From: JABDIY01 sp963803875
GTDB lineage: Bacteria; Actinomycetota; Acidimicrobiia; Acidimicrobiales; SZUA-35
NCBI GenBank assembly: GCA_963803875.1
Contig: CAWDOA010000009.1
Location: 1-64,000, forward strand
Direction: 5' to 3'
DNA: 64,000 bases
Position 1 is the first letter of the stretch; each line of letters opens with the position of its first letter. Made by a program: the position numbers and the translations under genes. The notes beneath the pieces were generated by a model that saw nothing but the letters and a program-made list of their open reading frames with translations, searched no databases and was not told where the DNA came from. Positions 1 through 8,387 of the stretch are shown one piece after another.

Positions 1-387
1 GTCTACTTCCTCCAACCGACGATCACAACAGCGCTCGTGGGCGTCGCATTCTTGGCCTCGGTTCCACTGAAGCGACCGCTGGCGGAGAAGCTGGCCCACT
101 ATTTCTGCCCCTTCGATGCCGACACTGCAGAGCACCCGATGCTTCGCCTCTTCTTTCTGCGTCTGTCCTTGCTGTGGGCGTTCACAAGCCTTGTGAACGC
201 CGGCTTCACACTCTGGCTTCTGCTCACCCAGGAAGTCACCACGTTCGTGCTGATCAAGTCGTTCACCGGTCCGACCTTCACCGCGGTCACTCTTGGTGTT
301 GCTGTCATCTGGTTTCGTCGCCGCATGCGTGCTTCTGGGTATCAACTCCATTTCGGCAACAGCATGACCTTGGGGTCGGCTGCATAA
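1..387 (+). CDS. VC0807-like integral membrane protein, 5' end outside window
   Basis: The reading frame is open from base 1, so the N-terminus lies upstream. About 128 residues are visible. They contain the stretch VPLKRPLAEKLAHYF, an FLRLSLLWAFTSLVNAGFTL helix and a second C-terminal helix ending in an RRRMR basic patch. Alternation of hydrophobic helices with the PLAEKLA turn resembles the VC0807/DUF3159-type membrane proteins, which have no firmly assigned function. The gene ends in TAA and is followed 18 bases later by the glycerophosphodiesterase-like gene on the same strand. The family assignment rests on remembered motif patterns and is moderate. Confidence 0.6.
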   Translation, partial: VYFLQPTITTALVGVAFLASVPLKRPLAEKLAHYFCPFDADTAEHPMLRLFFLRLSLLWAFTSLVNAGFTLWLLLTQEVTTFVLIKSFTGPTFTAVTLGVAVIWFRRRMRASGYQLHFGNSMTLGSAA

Positions 388-405
388 CTCGGCTATCCCG
401 GTCCG

Positions 406-1050
406 ATGCCATCACATTTCGTTGCGCATCGAAGTGGGAACTCTGTGGCTGATCTCCAGCAGGCGGAGCTGATCACGGACACGATCGAGGTCGACCTACA
501 CCTGGGGTCTGAGGGCCAACTCGAAGCCCGGCACAGCAAGCACATCTGGTTCACACACCGCTATTGGGAACGGTGGTACGTTCTGCCCGCTGGCCATAGT
601 GGCGTGCCGTTTGCAGAAATCCTCGCAACCGCTCAGGCCTCCACGGTCTTCTGGCTCGACATGAAAGGCGGCAACCGCCGGCTGCCTCGACAGATACATG
701 CGTGGGTTCCCGCTGCAACAATCGGATTTGTCTCCACCAAGTCGTGGTGGCTGCTGCGCTCGTTTGTTTCTGTTGGTACAGCTCGCACCTTACGTTCGGC
801 TGGAAATCGTCTCGAACTTCTGGTTCTTCTGCTTCGATTGTGTCTTCCCACCAGGGTCGACGGCGCCGTCGTGCACTCCCGCCTGCTCTCGGGCACCGTT
901 GTCCGTCTGCTGAAGCGACGTGGACTTCTCTACACCTGGGCTGCGAACGACGCCTTCACCATCAACGGACTTCTCCAACGAGGAGTTGACGGGTTCATCG
1001 TGGATGACCTGGGAGTAATCTCCGGCATCGATCACCTCGGACCGCCCTAG
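406..1050 (+). CDS. Glycerophosphodiester phosphodiesterase-like protein
   Basis: The 214-residue product has the layout of the GDPD TIM barrel. An early strand reads FVAHRSGNS (family AHRG..), then IEVDLHL (the ExD metal pair), ARHSK (the conserved His), FWLDMKG, and near the C-terminus LLYTWAANDAF ... GVDGFIVDDLGVI, the typical end of the barrel. Family members hydrolyse glycerophosphodiesters to glycerol-3-phosphate and an alcohol. The HRG motif is HRS here and the length is slightly short, so activity is uncertain. No signal peptide is seen, so it is probably cytoplasmic. The last 261 bases are antisense to the end of the convergent PAP2 gene, which is unusual. Confidence 0.72.
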   Translation: MPSHFVAHRSGNSVADLQQAELITDTIEVDLHLGSEGQLEARHSKHIWFTHRYWERWYVLPAGHSGVPFAEILATAQASTVFWLDMKGGNRRLPRQIHAWVPAATIGFVSTKSWWLLRSFVSVGTARTLRSAGNRLELLVLLLRLCLPTRVDGAVVHSRLLSGTVVRLLKRRGLLYTWAANDAFTINGLLQRGVDGFIVDDLGVISGIDHLGPP

Positions 1051-1773
1051 CGCCATGGCCGGCGTGGCCTTGAACCCAACCGCGAGGCCCACGCACGCAA
1101 CGGAGATTCCGATCACCCCGTCGACCACGTAGTGGTTGGCGGTTGCCACGACGGCAAAACTCATCGCGATCGGGCTGAGCACTGCCAGGACACGAACCCA
1201 TCGGTTGGCGACAGCCTGATACACGAGAACCCCCACCAGCAGATTCCAGCCGACGTGGAGGCTCGGAACGGCTGCATATTTGTTCACAAGATCGGGAGGT
1301 TGAAATATTCGGTACGACGTCGAGAACTCGGTCACGGTGTCGATGAAACCATCCAGCATCCTCGGCGGAGCCACCGGGAAACGAATGAAGATCACAAGAC
1401 CGATGAGTCCCGACACGAACATCGCGTTACGCAGCAACAGATAGTGATAGCGCCGATTCCTATGAAGCCATACAAGGCTCAGGACGATTACGGGCCAGTG
1501 GAGATAGATGTAGGCCCAGTTCGAAAGAGTCGTGAGCCATCCATATGACGTCACAACCGCTTGAAGGCCCATTTCCCAGTCGAGTCCGACGGTTTCTTCG
1601 AAGTCGAGGATTCGACGGCCGTTCTCGAGCGCAGCAGACTCAGCGCCCTCGGTCCGTCCTCGCACGGCAAAATAGAGGAATACACCGAACCCGACGATCA
1701 GGAGCTGACGCGTGAACTCAGCCCAGCTCCGTTCAGGCTGGAACTCAGATCGGTCGTTCACAATCCGGGTCAT
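790..1773 (-). CDS. PAP2-family (inositol-phosphoryltransferase-like) membrane protein
   Basis: A multi-helix membrane protein with acid-phosphatase type signatures: FPVAPPRML (first motif), VPSLHVGWNLLVG (SLHxGW) and TANHYVVDGVIG (the His and Asp of the third motif). This spacing matches the Aur1/Ipt1-like PAP2 subgroup, which transfers or removes phosphate groups on lipids at the membrane. I prefer the ATG at 1773; an in-frame ATG at 1818 would add 15 residues with no visible ribosome site. After the last helix an approximately 85-residue hydrophilic tail has no family counterpart and lies entirely antisense to the GDPD-like gene, so the functional protein may end near residue 245. The tail could be read-through caused by a lost stop codon. 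Confidence 0.78.
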   Translation of the reverse strand: MTRIVNDRSEFQPERSWAEFTRQLLIVGFGVFLYFAVRGRTEGAESAALENGRRILDFEETVGLDWEMGLQAVVTSYGWLTTLSNWAYIYLHWPVIVLSLVWLHRNRRYHYLLLRNAMFVSGLIGLVIFIRFPVAPPRMLDGFIDTVTEFSTSYRIFQPPDLVNKYAAVPSLHVGWNLLVGVLVYQAVANRWVRVLAVLSPIAMSFAVVATANHYVVDGVIGISVACVGLAVGFKATPAMALGRSEVIDAGDYSQVIHDEPVNSSLEKSVDGEGVVRSPGVEKSTSLQQTDNGAREQAGVHDGAVDPGGKTQSKQKNQKFETISSRT

Positions 1774-1951
1774 GTTTGTTCGTTGCGTTCCTCGGCTCTC
1801 GAGCTCGACAACCAGCATTGCCCAATTCGCCCCGCAAAGAAAGGGGCCTAGGTCCCAGTGCCCAGGTTTGACCTAACTACTCCCACCAGAAGCCCGTTAG
1901 AAATCCAGTCTGCCGTCTCGAAGACGGTGCCAGACGTGGTCTCGATGCTTG

Positions 1952-4588
1952 TCAGTCCCGTGTTGGCGTCCGCCGCTTGATCCACTTGTCGAGCTCGACG
2001 CCGATGAACGCACCCGTCGACACGACGAGCACAATGGCCAGCTCTTGGGCCGATAGTGCCTCGGTCTTGAGGAGCCGCTGTAACGGGCCCCAATAGATGA
2101 TCACCATCTGAATCGCCATGGTGATCAGCACGGTCCACAGGAGATACATGTTCGTGAAGATCCCGAGCTTGAAGAACGACTGGGTCTCGGAACGGACCGC
2201 CAGCGCATTGCCCAGCTGCAGTAGGGCCAGCGTGGTGAAGATCATGGTCTGCCAGGGTCGATCGTTCGCCTGGCCCCACAGCCCGACGGCGAGGGTGAGG
2301 AAGCCCATCAGTAACCCAACCACGATCACCTGCTGCCACAGCCCGTGGGCAAAGATGCTCTCCGTCGGCCGGCGCGGCGCTCGCTCCATGACATCCTTCT
2401 CGGCCGGCTCGACGCCGAGCGCCAGACCGGGGAAGCCGTCGGTGACGAGGTTGATCCAGAGGATCTGCACCGGTTGCAGCGGAAGAGGCAAGCCGATGAA
2501 CGGGCCAAGGAACATCACCCAGATCTCACCGGCATTCGACGTGAGGGTGTAGCGAACGAACCTCCGGATGTTGTCGTAGATCCGCCTCCCTTCACCAACG
2601 GCCGTGACGATGGAGGCGAAGTTGTCGTCTGTGAGCACCATGTCGGACGCCTCCTTGGCGACCTCCGTGCCGGTGATGCCCATGGCCACGCCGATGTCTG
2701 CGGTGCGAAGCGCGGGAGCGTCGTTGACCCCATCGCCGGTCATGGCGACGATGTCGCCGTTCTCCTTCCATGCATTGACGATGTCAAGTTTCTGCTCGGG
2801 CGAGGTGCGAGCATAGACCGCCACGTTCGTGACGTTTTGCGCCAGCTCATTCGGGTGCTGCTGGGCCAATTCGGCACCGGTCATCACCTGGTCGCCGGGC
2901 TCGACGATGCCAAGGCGAATGCCGATCGCCTTCCCGGTCGCCGGGTGATCGCCCGTGATCATCACCGGGGTTATGCCCGCTTTGCGACACGCGGCCACAG
3001 CCCGGCGCGACTCCTCTCGTGGGGGGTCGGCCATGGCGGCGAGACCGTACAGCACGAGGTCCTGTTCCGACTTGAGCACGTTTGCTATCGCCCCGTCGTG
3101 CACCGTGCGGCCTGCGAGGGCCAGCACCCGGTAGCCGTCTGCCGCGAACTTTACGGCTTGGTTGAGGACGATCGCCCGGGTTTCTTCGTCAAGGTCCGCT
3201 TCGCCGTCGCCGGATGCAACCCGGGTGAGGGCGTCGATCATTGCTTCAACGGCGCCCTTGGCCGCAACAATGCGCACCTCGGGGTCGTCAGTGCGGTGGA
3301 TTGTCACCATTCGCTTGCGGTCCGAATCGAAGGGGATCTCGGCCGCTCGCGGGAAACGTTGGTTCACTCGCTCCCGGTCAAAGCCGAGCTTGCTGGCGGC
3401 AGCGAGCAGCGCCCCCTCGGTCGGATCACCGACGATGCCCCACTCCTCGTCCTCTTCGCTGGGGGGGACCAACACAGCGTCGTTGCAGAGCGCTGCCGCG
3501 GTCAGCAGCGATGCCACTGCTGAATCCGGCTCGACAAGGCGAGGTTCACCGGCGCGCTTCAACTCCCCCGAAGGCTTGAAGCCGGAGCCGGTCACTTCGT
3601 CTTCGCCGTCGAGGGTCCACAGGCGCTCGACCAGCATCCTGCCTTCGGTCAATGTGCCGGTCTTGTCCGTGCAGATGACCGTGACGGATCCCAGTGTCTC
3701 CACCGCAGGCAGTCGGCGTATAAGGGCATTGTGACGAATCATCCGCTGCGCCCCGAGCGCCAGCCCGATGGTCACCACGGCCGGCAGCGCCTCAGGGATG
3801 GCGGCGACGGCCAAGCTCACCGCTGTGAGGAACATCACCTCAAGGTCCTCGCCCCGGGCGACACCGGCCAGGAACACGATTGTGCAGATGATTATGGACG
3901 CCGCCGCCAGCCAGCGGCCCAAGACGGCCAGTCGCTTCTGCAGCGGTGTGCGCGGGGCCTGGTGGGTCTGCAGCAGACCGGCGATCTGGCCCAGCGCCGT
4001 CTGCATGCCAGTGCCCACGACGATGCCGCGAGCACGCCCGTAGACCACCGAGGTGCCCTTGAAGACCATGTTGTGGCGGTCTCCGATTACCTCGCCCGCG
4101 TCGGCGGGGATCGGGTGGTCGTCCTTGTCGACCGGCACCGACTCCCCGGTCAGAGCCGCCTCGTTCACTCGAAGGTTGGGGCTTTCGATCAGGCGGGCGT
4201 CGGCGGCAACGATGTCCCCGGCCTCCAACACGACGACGTCACCGGGTACGAGCTCGGTCGCGACCATCGACATTTCGGAGCCGTCCCGTACGACTCGGGC
4301 CTGGGGTGCAGCCATGCTGCGAAGGGCGGCCATCGCCTGCTCGGCCCGGTACTCCTGGAAGAACCCGATGAGCGCGTTGAGGATCACAATTGCGCCGATG
4401 ACAATCGAATCGGTCGACTCCCCGATTGCCACCATGACCACCGCCGCAACCAACAGCACGACGATCATGGTGTTGGCGAACTGCATGATGAAGATGCGCC
4501 ATGGCGGCGTCGTCGCCTGTTCTTCCAGCTCGTTGGGGCCGTAACGCTCCCGCCGCTCGGCCACCTGGCCCGAGGTCAGGCCGCCCAC
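1952..4588 (-). CDS. Calcium-type P-type (P2) cation-transporting ATPase
   Basis: An 878-residue P2-type ATPase. In order: cation-ATPase N-domain (TSGQVAERRERYGPNEL), two helices, the actuator TGES at 147-150, the PEALP ion-binding helix at 265-269, the phosphorylation site DKTGTLT from 308, the nucleotide domain, the hinge MTGDGVNDAPAL, and six C-terminal helices. PEALP (PEGLP in SERCA/PMR1) points to Ca2+ or Mn2+/Na+ export. The annotated start is GTG. The frame stays open upstream to about 4702 with residues that look like the normal extra N-terminus (KWWSQDTAAITAQLDTDP) but no ATG, GTG or TTG, so the true start may be a rare codon or lost to an error. Two small gaps separate it from its neighbours; it is probably monocistronic. 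Confidence 0.93.
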   Translation of the reverse strand: MGGLTSGQVAERRERYGPNELEEQATTPPWRIFIMQFANTMIVVLLVAAVVMVAIGESTDSIVIGAIVILNALIGFFQEYRAEQAMAALRSMAAPQARVVRDGSEMSMVATELVPGDVVVLEAGDIVAADARLIESPNLRVNEAALTGESVPVDKDDHPIPADAGEVIGDRHNMVFKGTSVVYGRARGIVVGTGMQTALGQIAGLLQTHQAPRTPLQKRLAVLGRWLAAASIIICTIVFLAGVARGEDLEVMFLTAVSLAVAAIPEALPAVVTIGLALGAQRMIRHNALIRRLPAVETLGSVTVICTDKTGTLTEGRMLVERLWTLDGEDEVTGSGFKPSGELKRAGEPRLVEPDSAVASLLTAAALCNDAVLVPPSEEDEEWGIVGDPTEGALLAAASKLGFDRERVNQRFPRAAEIPFDSDRKRMVTIHRTDDPEVRIVAAKGAVEAMIDALTRVASGDGEADLDEETRAIVLNQAVKFAADGYRVLALAGRTVHDGAIANVLKSEQDLVLYGLAAMADPPREESRRAVAACRKAGITPVMITGDHPATGKAIGIRLGIVEPGDQVMTGAELAQQHPNELAQNVTNVAVYARTSPEQKLDIVNAWKENGDIVAMTGDGVNDAPALRTADIGVAMGITGTEVAKEASDMVLTDDNFASIVTAVGEGRRIYDNIRRFVRYTLTSNAGEIWVMFLGPFIGLPLPLQPVQILWINLVTDGFPGLALGVEPAEKDVMERAPRRPTESIFAHGLWQQVIVVGLLMGFLTLAVGLWGQANDRPWQTMIFTTLALLQLGNALAVRSETQSFFKLGIFTNMYLLWTVLITMAIQMVIIYWGPLQRLLKTEALSAQELAIVLVVSTGAFIGVELDKWIKRRTPTRD

Positions 4589-4855
4589 CGGGTCGGTGTC
4601 CAGCTGCGCTGTTATGGCCGCAGTGTCCTGCGACCACCACTTCTCGGATTCAGTCGAGTGTGGGGCTGTCGATGCACCTCTCTCACGTTGGATCGCCCCA
4701 TCCTATTACGACGCTCGCTGAGTGATGAAAACCTCACCGCGGGACGCCGCGACGGCCTCCTCTGTCGAGTGCTACACGGATCCTTCCGAAACTGAAGTGC
4801 CCTGGCCCAAGGGTTTGGTCATGGGCCTATGGAAGGAGTCTGAGGTGGTCGGTTG

Positions 4856-5863
4856 TCAGTCGCCTCGGTCCCACCAATCGAGCACCCGTAGCGCACGAAG
4901 CGTTGACCAACGACCGGGGCCACGGGTCTCCATCTTGAACCAATACCGGCCCGGGTAGCTTCGATAGACCGGCCAGGCCCCATCGGAACGTTGAGCGTGT
5001 CGTATGCCCTCGATGGCGTCGGTCAACCTTTCGTCTTGTGGTGCGCCGGCAGCTCGAAAGTGCTCCAAGCCGCGCATGATGTCAAAATGCCACTGAGGCG
5101 GGAACGGGAACCGGGCAAACGCCGGATTGAACACCTCGCCAGTCCGGTGTGACTTGTACAGGCGGTGGTTGAGAAAGAATTCGCGACCCGTTGCGAGTGC
5201 GTTATCGACATCAGCGAGTCCGTCCGAATCCCGATAGGCGAGGAGAGCCTCGAGGACGCTGATCGAGGTGTGAAACGAGCCGTGGTGGGAACCGCTGCGG
5301 ATCGACTCACAGTTCCAGCCGCCGTCGTGAAGTTGTTCTGAAACCAGCCACTCGACCGTTTGATCCACTCGAGGATCGGCCAGCCCGAAGGAACGAGCCA
5401 GGAATACCATCATTGCCGTGATACAGGTCTCGGGTTCGCGGATGGTTTTCGCCAGGTTGATCCCGCCGTCGTAGAAGTGGGCATCGGCCCAGAGCCGCTC
5501 ACAGCCTAGGAGTGCTTGCGGATTGCCCGATTCCAATCCGAGCCGTTCCAAGAGGAGAAGTGTGTATGTGGTTGAGGTCCATTTGGGGCTGTACAGAGCG
5601 CCTGCCCACAGCCCATCGGGGTCCTGATTTCTGAGTAGCTCCGCACCCCAGCCCTCCTTGGATACCAAGCGACGCTGTTCTGCAACTTGTGCCGGAGCGG
5701 CGTGGGTTAGATCTGAGAGAACCTGCCAACGAACCGCAGGATCACCCGACAGCAGCCACGCCCACAGCTGGCGTCGCTTCTGGTCGGCGTACTCGATTGC
5801 GCCAACGGATTCTTTGACCGGCACGGTTGCTCCCACGTTTGGAGACCTGATCGTTGGCCTCAC
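4856..5863 (-). CDS. Alpha/alpha-toroid (prenyltransferase/squalene-cyclase-like repeat) protein
   Basis: The 335-residue product contains repeated motifs typical of the alpha/alpha-barrel of terpene cyclases and prenyltransferases: NQDPDGLWAGALYSPKWTST, LHDGGWNCE, RSDGAWPVY (QxxDGxW-like repeats), with helices between. There is no DxDD or catalytic terpene-cyclase signature, so it is more likely a structural or unrelated toroid enzyme than a true squalene cyclase. The sequence includes HWHFD-like and YWFKMETRGPGRWST segments found in a family of uncharacterised actinobacterial proteins. Cytoplasmic, no membrane segment. The exact start is unclear. Function unknown. Confidence 0.7.
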   Translation of the reverse strand: MRPTIRSPNVGATVPVKESVGAIEYADQKRRQLWAWLLSGDPAVRWQVLSDLTHAAPAQVAEQRRLVSKEGWGAELLRNQDPDGLWAGALYSPKWTSTTYTLLLLERLGLESGNPQALLGCERLWADAHFYDGGINLAKTIREPETCITAMMVFLARSFGLADPRVDQTVEWLVSEQLHDGGWNCESIRSGSHHGSFHTSISVLEALLAYRDSDGLADVDNALATGREFFLNHRLYKSHRTGEVFNPAFARFPFPPQWHFDIMRGLEHFRAAGAPQDERLTDAIEGIRHAQRSDGAWPVYRSYPGRYWFKMETRGPGRWSTLRALRVLDWWDRGD

Positions 5864-6189
5864 CTTGCGCGAGATCGGCCGGGCTTGTAAGTGACGAAGG
5901 TCCCGTTTTCAAAAGGGCTCTCCGGGCTCTCGGACGGTACTTCGGCCCGCTCGGCTCGGTTGTGGTCTACCGGTTCCAGATGCTGAGGGAGGTAAGCGTC
6001 GTATGTGGCATATTGAAAAGGTGGTCTGACTCGAACGTGCAGTTGCCAAGGTCTGGACCAAACGTTTCAACAACAGGGCTTCCGCCTCTGCACAAGGACG
6101 TTTGGTTCATGACTATGTCGAGGTAGGCCAGCCGGACCGACAATGGCGGTTTGGCGTTCTTTGGTATTGAACCCTGGGAAGGAACATGA
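5864..6189. other. Intergenic region without a recognisable gene
   Basis: A 326-base divergent spacer between the toroid gene (leftward) and the ArsC-PhoU gene (rightward). Open frames here have no family-like sequence. The only clear signal is a Shine-Dalgarno-like GGGAAGGAA just before the ATG at 6190. Promoters for both genes must lie here but I cannot point to a convincing -35/-10 pair. Confidence 0.5.
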
Positions 6190-7488
6190 ATGAAACACTC
6201 GCCCAACGACGATCGAGCCGGTCTACGAGCTCAGCACCAAGAACTTCTCAGACAGACGGTCGGTCGTCTCGAGAGCGAGTTCTCCAAGCACTTCACCACC
6301 GACACACTGGAGCACTACGTACAGGACTCCTATCAGGAGCTTGCCAGTAAGGCTCAGGTGCTCACTCACATCCCGAGCTTTGTCGAACGATTCGCCTTTG
6401 ATCGTCTCCGTGCGCTCGCCAAGACATCGGAGGACCCGGTTGCGATTTCGCCCGACGTGCTTTTCGTGTGCGAGCGCAACGACGCTGCCTCACAGATGGC
6501 GGCGGCATTTTTCAACCGATCCACCGGGGGACGAGCAAATGCTCGATCGGCTGGCCGTCAGCCCGCCGGTCAGATGGCCGAAGCGGCCATCTCGGCCATG
6601 CACGAGATCGGAATTGATCTGCTCGGTAGTTTCCCGAAGCCCGTTACCCCAGAAATCGAGGCTGCATCCGACATCATCGTCACCATGGATGCCCACGATG
6701 ATGTGGTGGTCCTCGATGGCAAACATTTCGAGGCATGGGAGCTGCCTCACCCATCGACCGACGATCTCGATTCCTTTCGCACGCTTCGAGACGAGATCGA
6801 TGACCGTGTGCGCGATCTCATCGACCGCCTTGTCCCCAATGGTGTTCGCAAGCCGCGGTCGGCATTCGACCTCGACCTGAAAGAACTACGTCTGGCCTTG
6901 ACGCTGATGACGAGACGGGTCGTGGAACTGGCTCAACGACTGGGGCCTGCGGTTCTCGAGTCCGACACGCTCGCCCTCAAGGCGATCATCGATGAGGACA
7001 ATGTTATTGACGCGATGGACGCCGAACTCACAACGCACGTCTTCGAATTGATAGCGCTACGCCAGCCGGTCGCTCGGGATCTCCGAGCGATTCTTGCGAT
7101 CTATGACACGAGCCTCCATCTCGAGCGGATTGCCGATTGCCTGGTGGATGCCGCGACGGCTGCTCTTGGCGTAGGAGTGGTGCTTCCTTCGGAATTGTCG
7201 GAGATGTCGGATCGGGTTGCAGAGTCTGCCGAGCTGGCAATACATGCGCTCCGGGAGGGAAGCGTTGAAGAGGCCTATCAAGTGGCGACGCAGGTCCGAA
7301 TCGTCGACCAGACAAGACGTCAACTTCTGGAAAAGCTCATGGACAGTGGAGCCTCGGTAGACAGAAAGGCGGCTCTGGCCGCCGATCATGCTTCCATCGC
7401 ACTGAAACGGGCTGCCGAGCATGCGCTTGACATCGCCGAGCTGACATTGTTTGCCGTCAAGGGAGAACGGATTGAACTGAACCGTTGA
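6190..7488 (+). CDS. ArsC-like phosphatase/PhoU fusion with degenerate P-loop
   Basis: The 432-residue product has three parts. Residues about 18-78 form the three-helix N-terminal domain found before actinobacterial ArsC (ending IPSFVERFAFDRLRAL). Residues about 88-215 are a low-molecular-weight phosphatase/arsenate reductase domain (VLFVCERNDAASQMAAAFF ... ARSAGRQPAGQ ... KHFEAWELPHP). Residues about 228-430 are a PhoU domain of two three-helix halves (LALTLMTRRVVELAQ, LRAILAIYDTSLHLERIAD, AADHASIALKRAAEHALDIAE). PhoU proteins restrain phosphate uptake through PstSCAB and PhoR. In the ArsC part Cys94 is kept but the P-loop arginine (CX5R) is Ala100 (codon at 6487), so it may bind rather than hydrolyse phosphate or arsenate. 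A strong ribosome site, GGAAGGA, precedes the start. No pst or pho gene is adjacent. Confidence 0.85.
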   Translation: MKHSPNDDRAGLRAQHQELLRQTVGRLESEFSKHFTTDTLEHYVQDSYQELASKAQVLTHIPSFVERFAFDRLRALAKTSEDPVAISPDVLFVCERNDAASQMAAAFFNRSTGGRANARSAGRQPAGQMAEAAISAMHEIGIDLLGSFPKPVTPEIEAASDIIVTMDAHDDVVVLDGKHFEAWELPHPSTDDLDSFRTLRDEIDDRVRDLIDRLVPNGVRKPRSAFDLDLKELRLALTLMTRRVVELAQRLGPAVLESDTLALKAIIDEDNVIDAMDAELTTHVFELIALRQPVARDLRAILAIYDTSLHLERIADCLVDAATAALGVGVVLPSELSEMSDRVAESAELAIHALREGSVEEAYQVATQVRIVDQTRRQLLEKLMDSGASVDRKAALAADHASIALKRAAEHALDIAELTLFAVKGERIELNR

Positions 7489-7573
7489 GCGGCCCTTTCA
7501 TCGCTTGACCCTGTTGGCGGAATCGATTGCCCGGAGTTCGGGCCCAAATGCTCTCCCCAGAAGGCTGGGAGTG

Positions 7574-8338
7574 ATGCGCAATGGAGATGTGATCACCTCG
7601 AGCCTTCTTCGTCGTTACCGTCGGTTGTTGCTCAACGTGTTTCTGGCGTCGATCGCTGTCAACGCGGTGCTCGGAATCTGGGCGCTCCTGATCGATGACT
7701 TCGGGGAAACCCAAGGAAAGGTTGTTGGCACCAGTTTCCTGGTGTCGGCGATGATGTTGAGCATTCTCGTGAACGGCTCCCCTCTGGAGAAACGGGTGAT
7801 CTGGCCGGTTCCGGTGCTCGCCGCCGCCAGTGCTGGCTTGGGGTTTGTGTTGTTCATAGCGGCGATTTGGCTCGAACCCGATGTAGACAACTTGATGAAA
7901 CTGGTGCTCTCGGCGCTGGTCGTGGGCGGAGGTGGGACCCTTGCGGGCTTGCTTCAGCTGTTCCCCTTACGCACCGTCCATGAACTTCTCAGACGGGCCA
8001 ATCAGGCCGTGATCGCCCTGTTGGTTTTCTCCACCGTCACATGGATTTGGCTCGAGATCGACCAAGGATGGTTCGCCCGCTACGTCGGAGTGCTCAGTGT
8101 GCTGGTTGCCGCAATGACACTGGCACTACCGGCTCTGTCCAAGTTCCTTCCGCCCGAGACAACTCCTAGCACCGGTCACGCCGCGGTTCGGTTCTGTCCG
8201 TCATGTGGTCAGCCGCTCGCAAGAGACCGAGATGACGTCCACGCCCAGACCGAATGCAAACAATGTGGCGTTCACTTCGTGGTATCGGTGGAGCCGCTTT
8301 CAGCAACCGCTGTTCGAGGCGTTGGAACAGGCAACTAG
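7574..8338 (+). CDS. Membrane protein with C-terminal zinc ribbon
   Basis: Five to six hydrophobic helices (for example LLLNVFLASIAVNAVLGIWA, VIWPVPVLAAASAGLGFVLF, VLSVLVAAMTLALPAL) are followed by a C-terminal zinc ribbon, FCPSCGQPL ... ECKQCGVHF. I recognise no named family. I chose the ATG at 7574 (GTG at 7571 is equally possible) because an AAGG element precedes it; an in-frame TTG at 7505 would add 23 unconvincing residues. It sits directly upstream of the hydrogenase operon on the same strand with only 49 bases between, so it may be co-transcribed and could be an assembly or anchoring factor. That link is inference only. Confidence 0.65.
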   Translation: MRNGDVITSSLLRRYRRLLLNVFLASIAVNAVLGIWALLIDDFGETQGKVVGTSFLVSAMMLSILVNGSPLEKRVIWPVPVLAAASAGLGFVLFIAAIWLEPDVDNLMKLVLSALVVGGGGTLAGLLQLFPLRTVHELLRRANQAVIALLVFSTVTWIWLEIDQGWFARYVGVLSVLVAAMTLALPALSKFLPPETTPSTGHAAVRFCPSCGQPLARDRDDVHAQTECKQCGVHFVVSVEPLSATAVRGVGTGN

Positions 8339-8387
8339 AGCCCTTGGACCCTTGGGCTCTTGCACGGCCGCGGGCGATGCTTGGTCA

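Noticed and set aside
2345..4795. Long rightward open frames opposite the P-type ATPase
   Set aside because: They are antisense to a fully conserved ATPase, have Arg/Pro/His-rich composition and no domain-like sequence.
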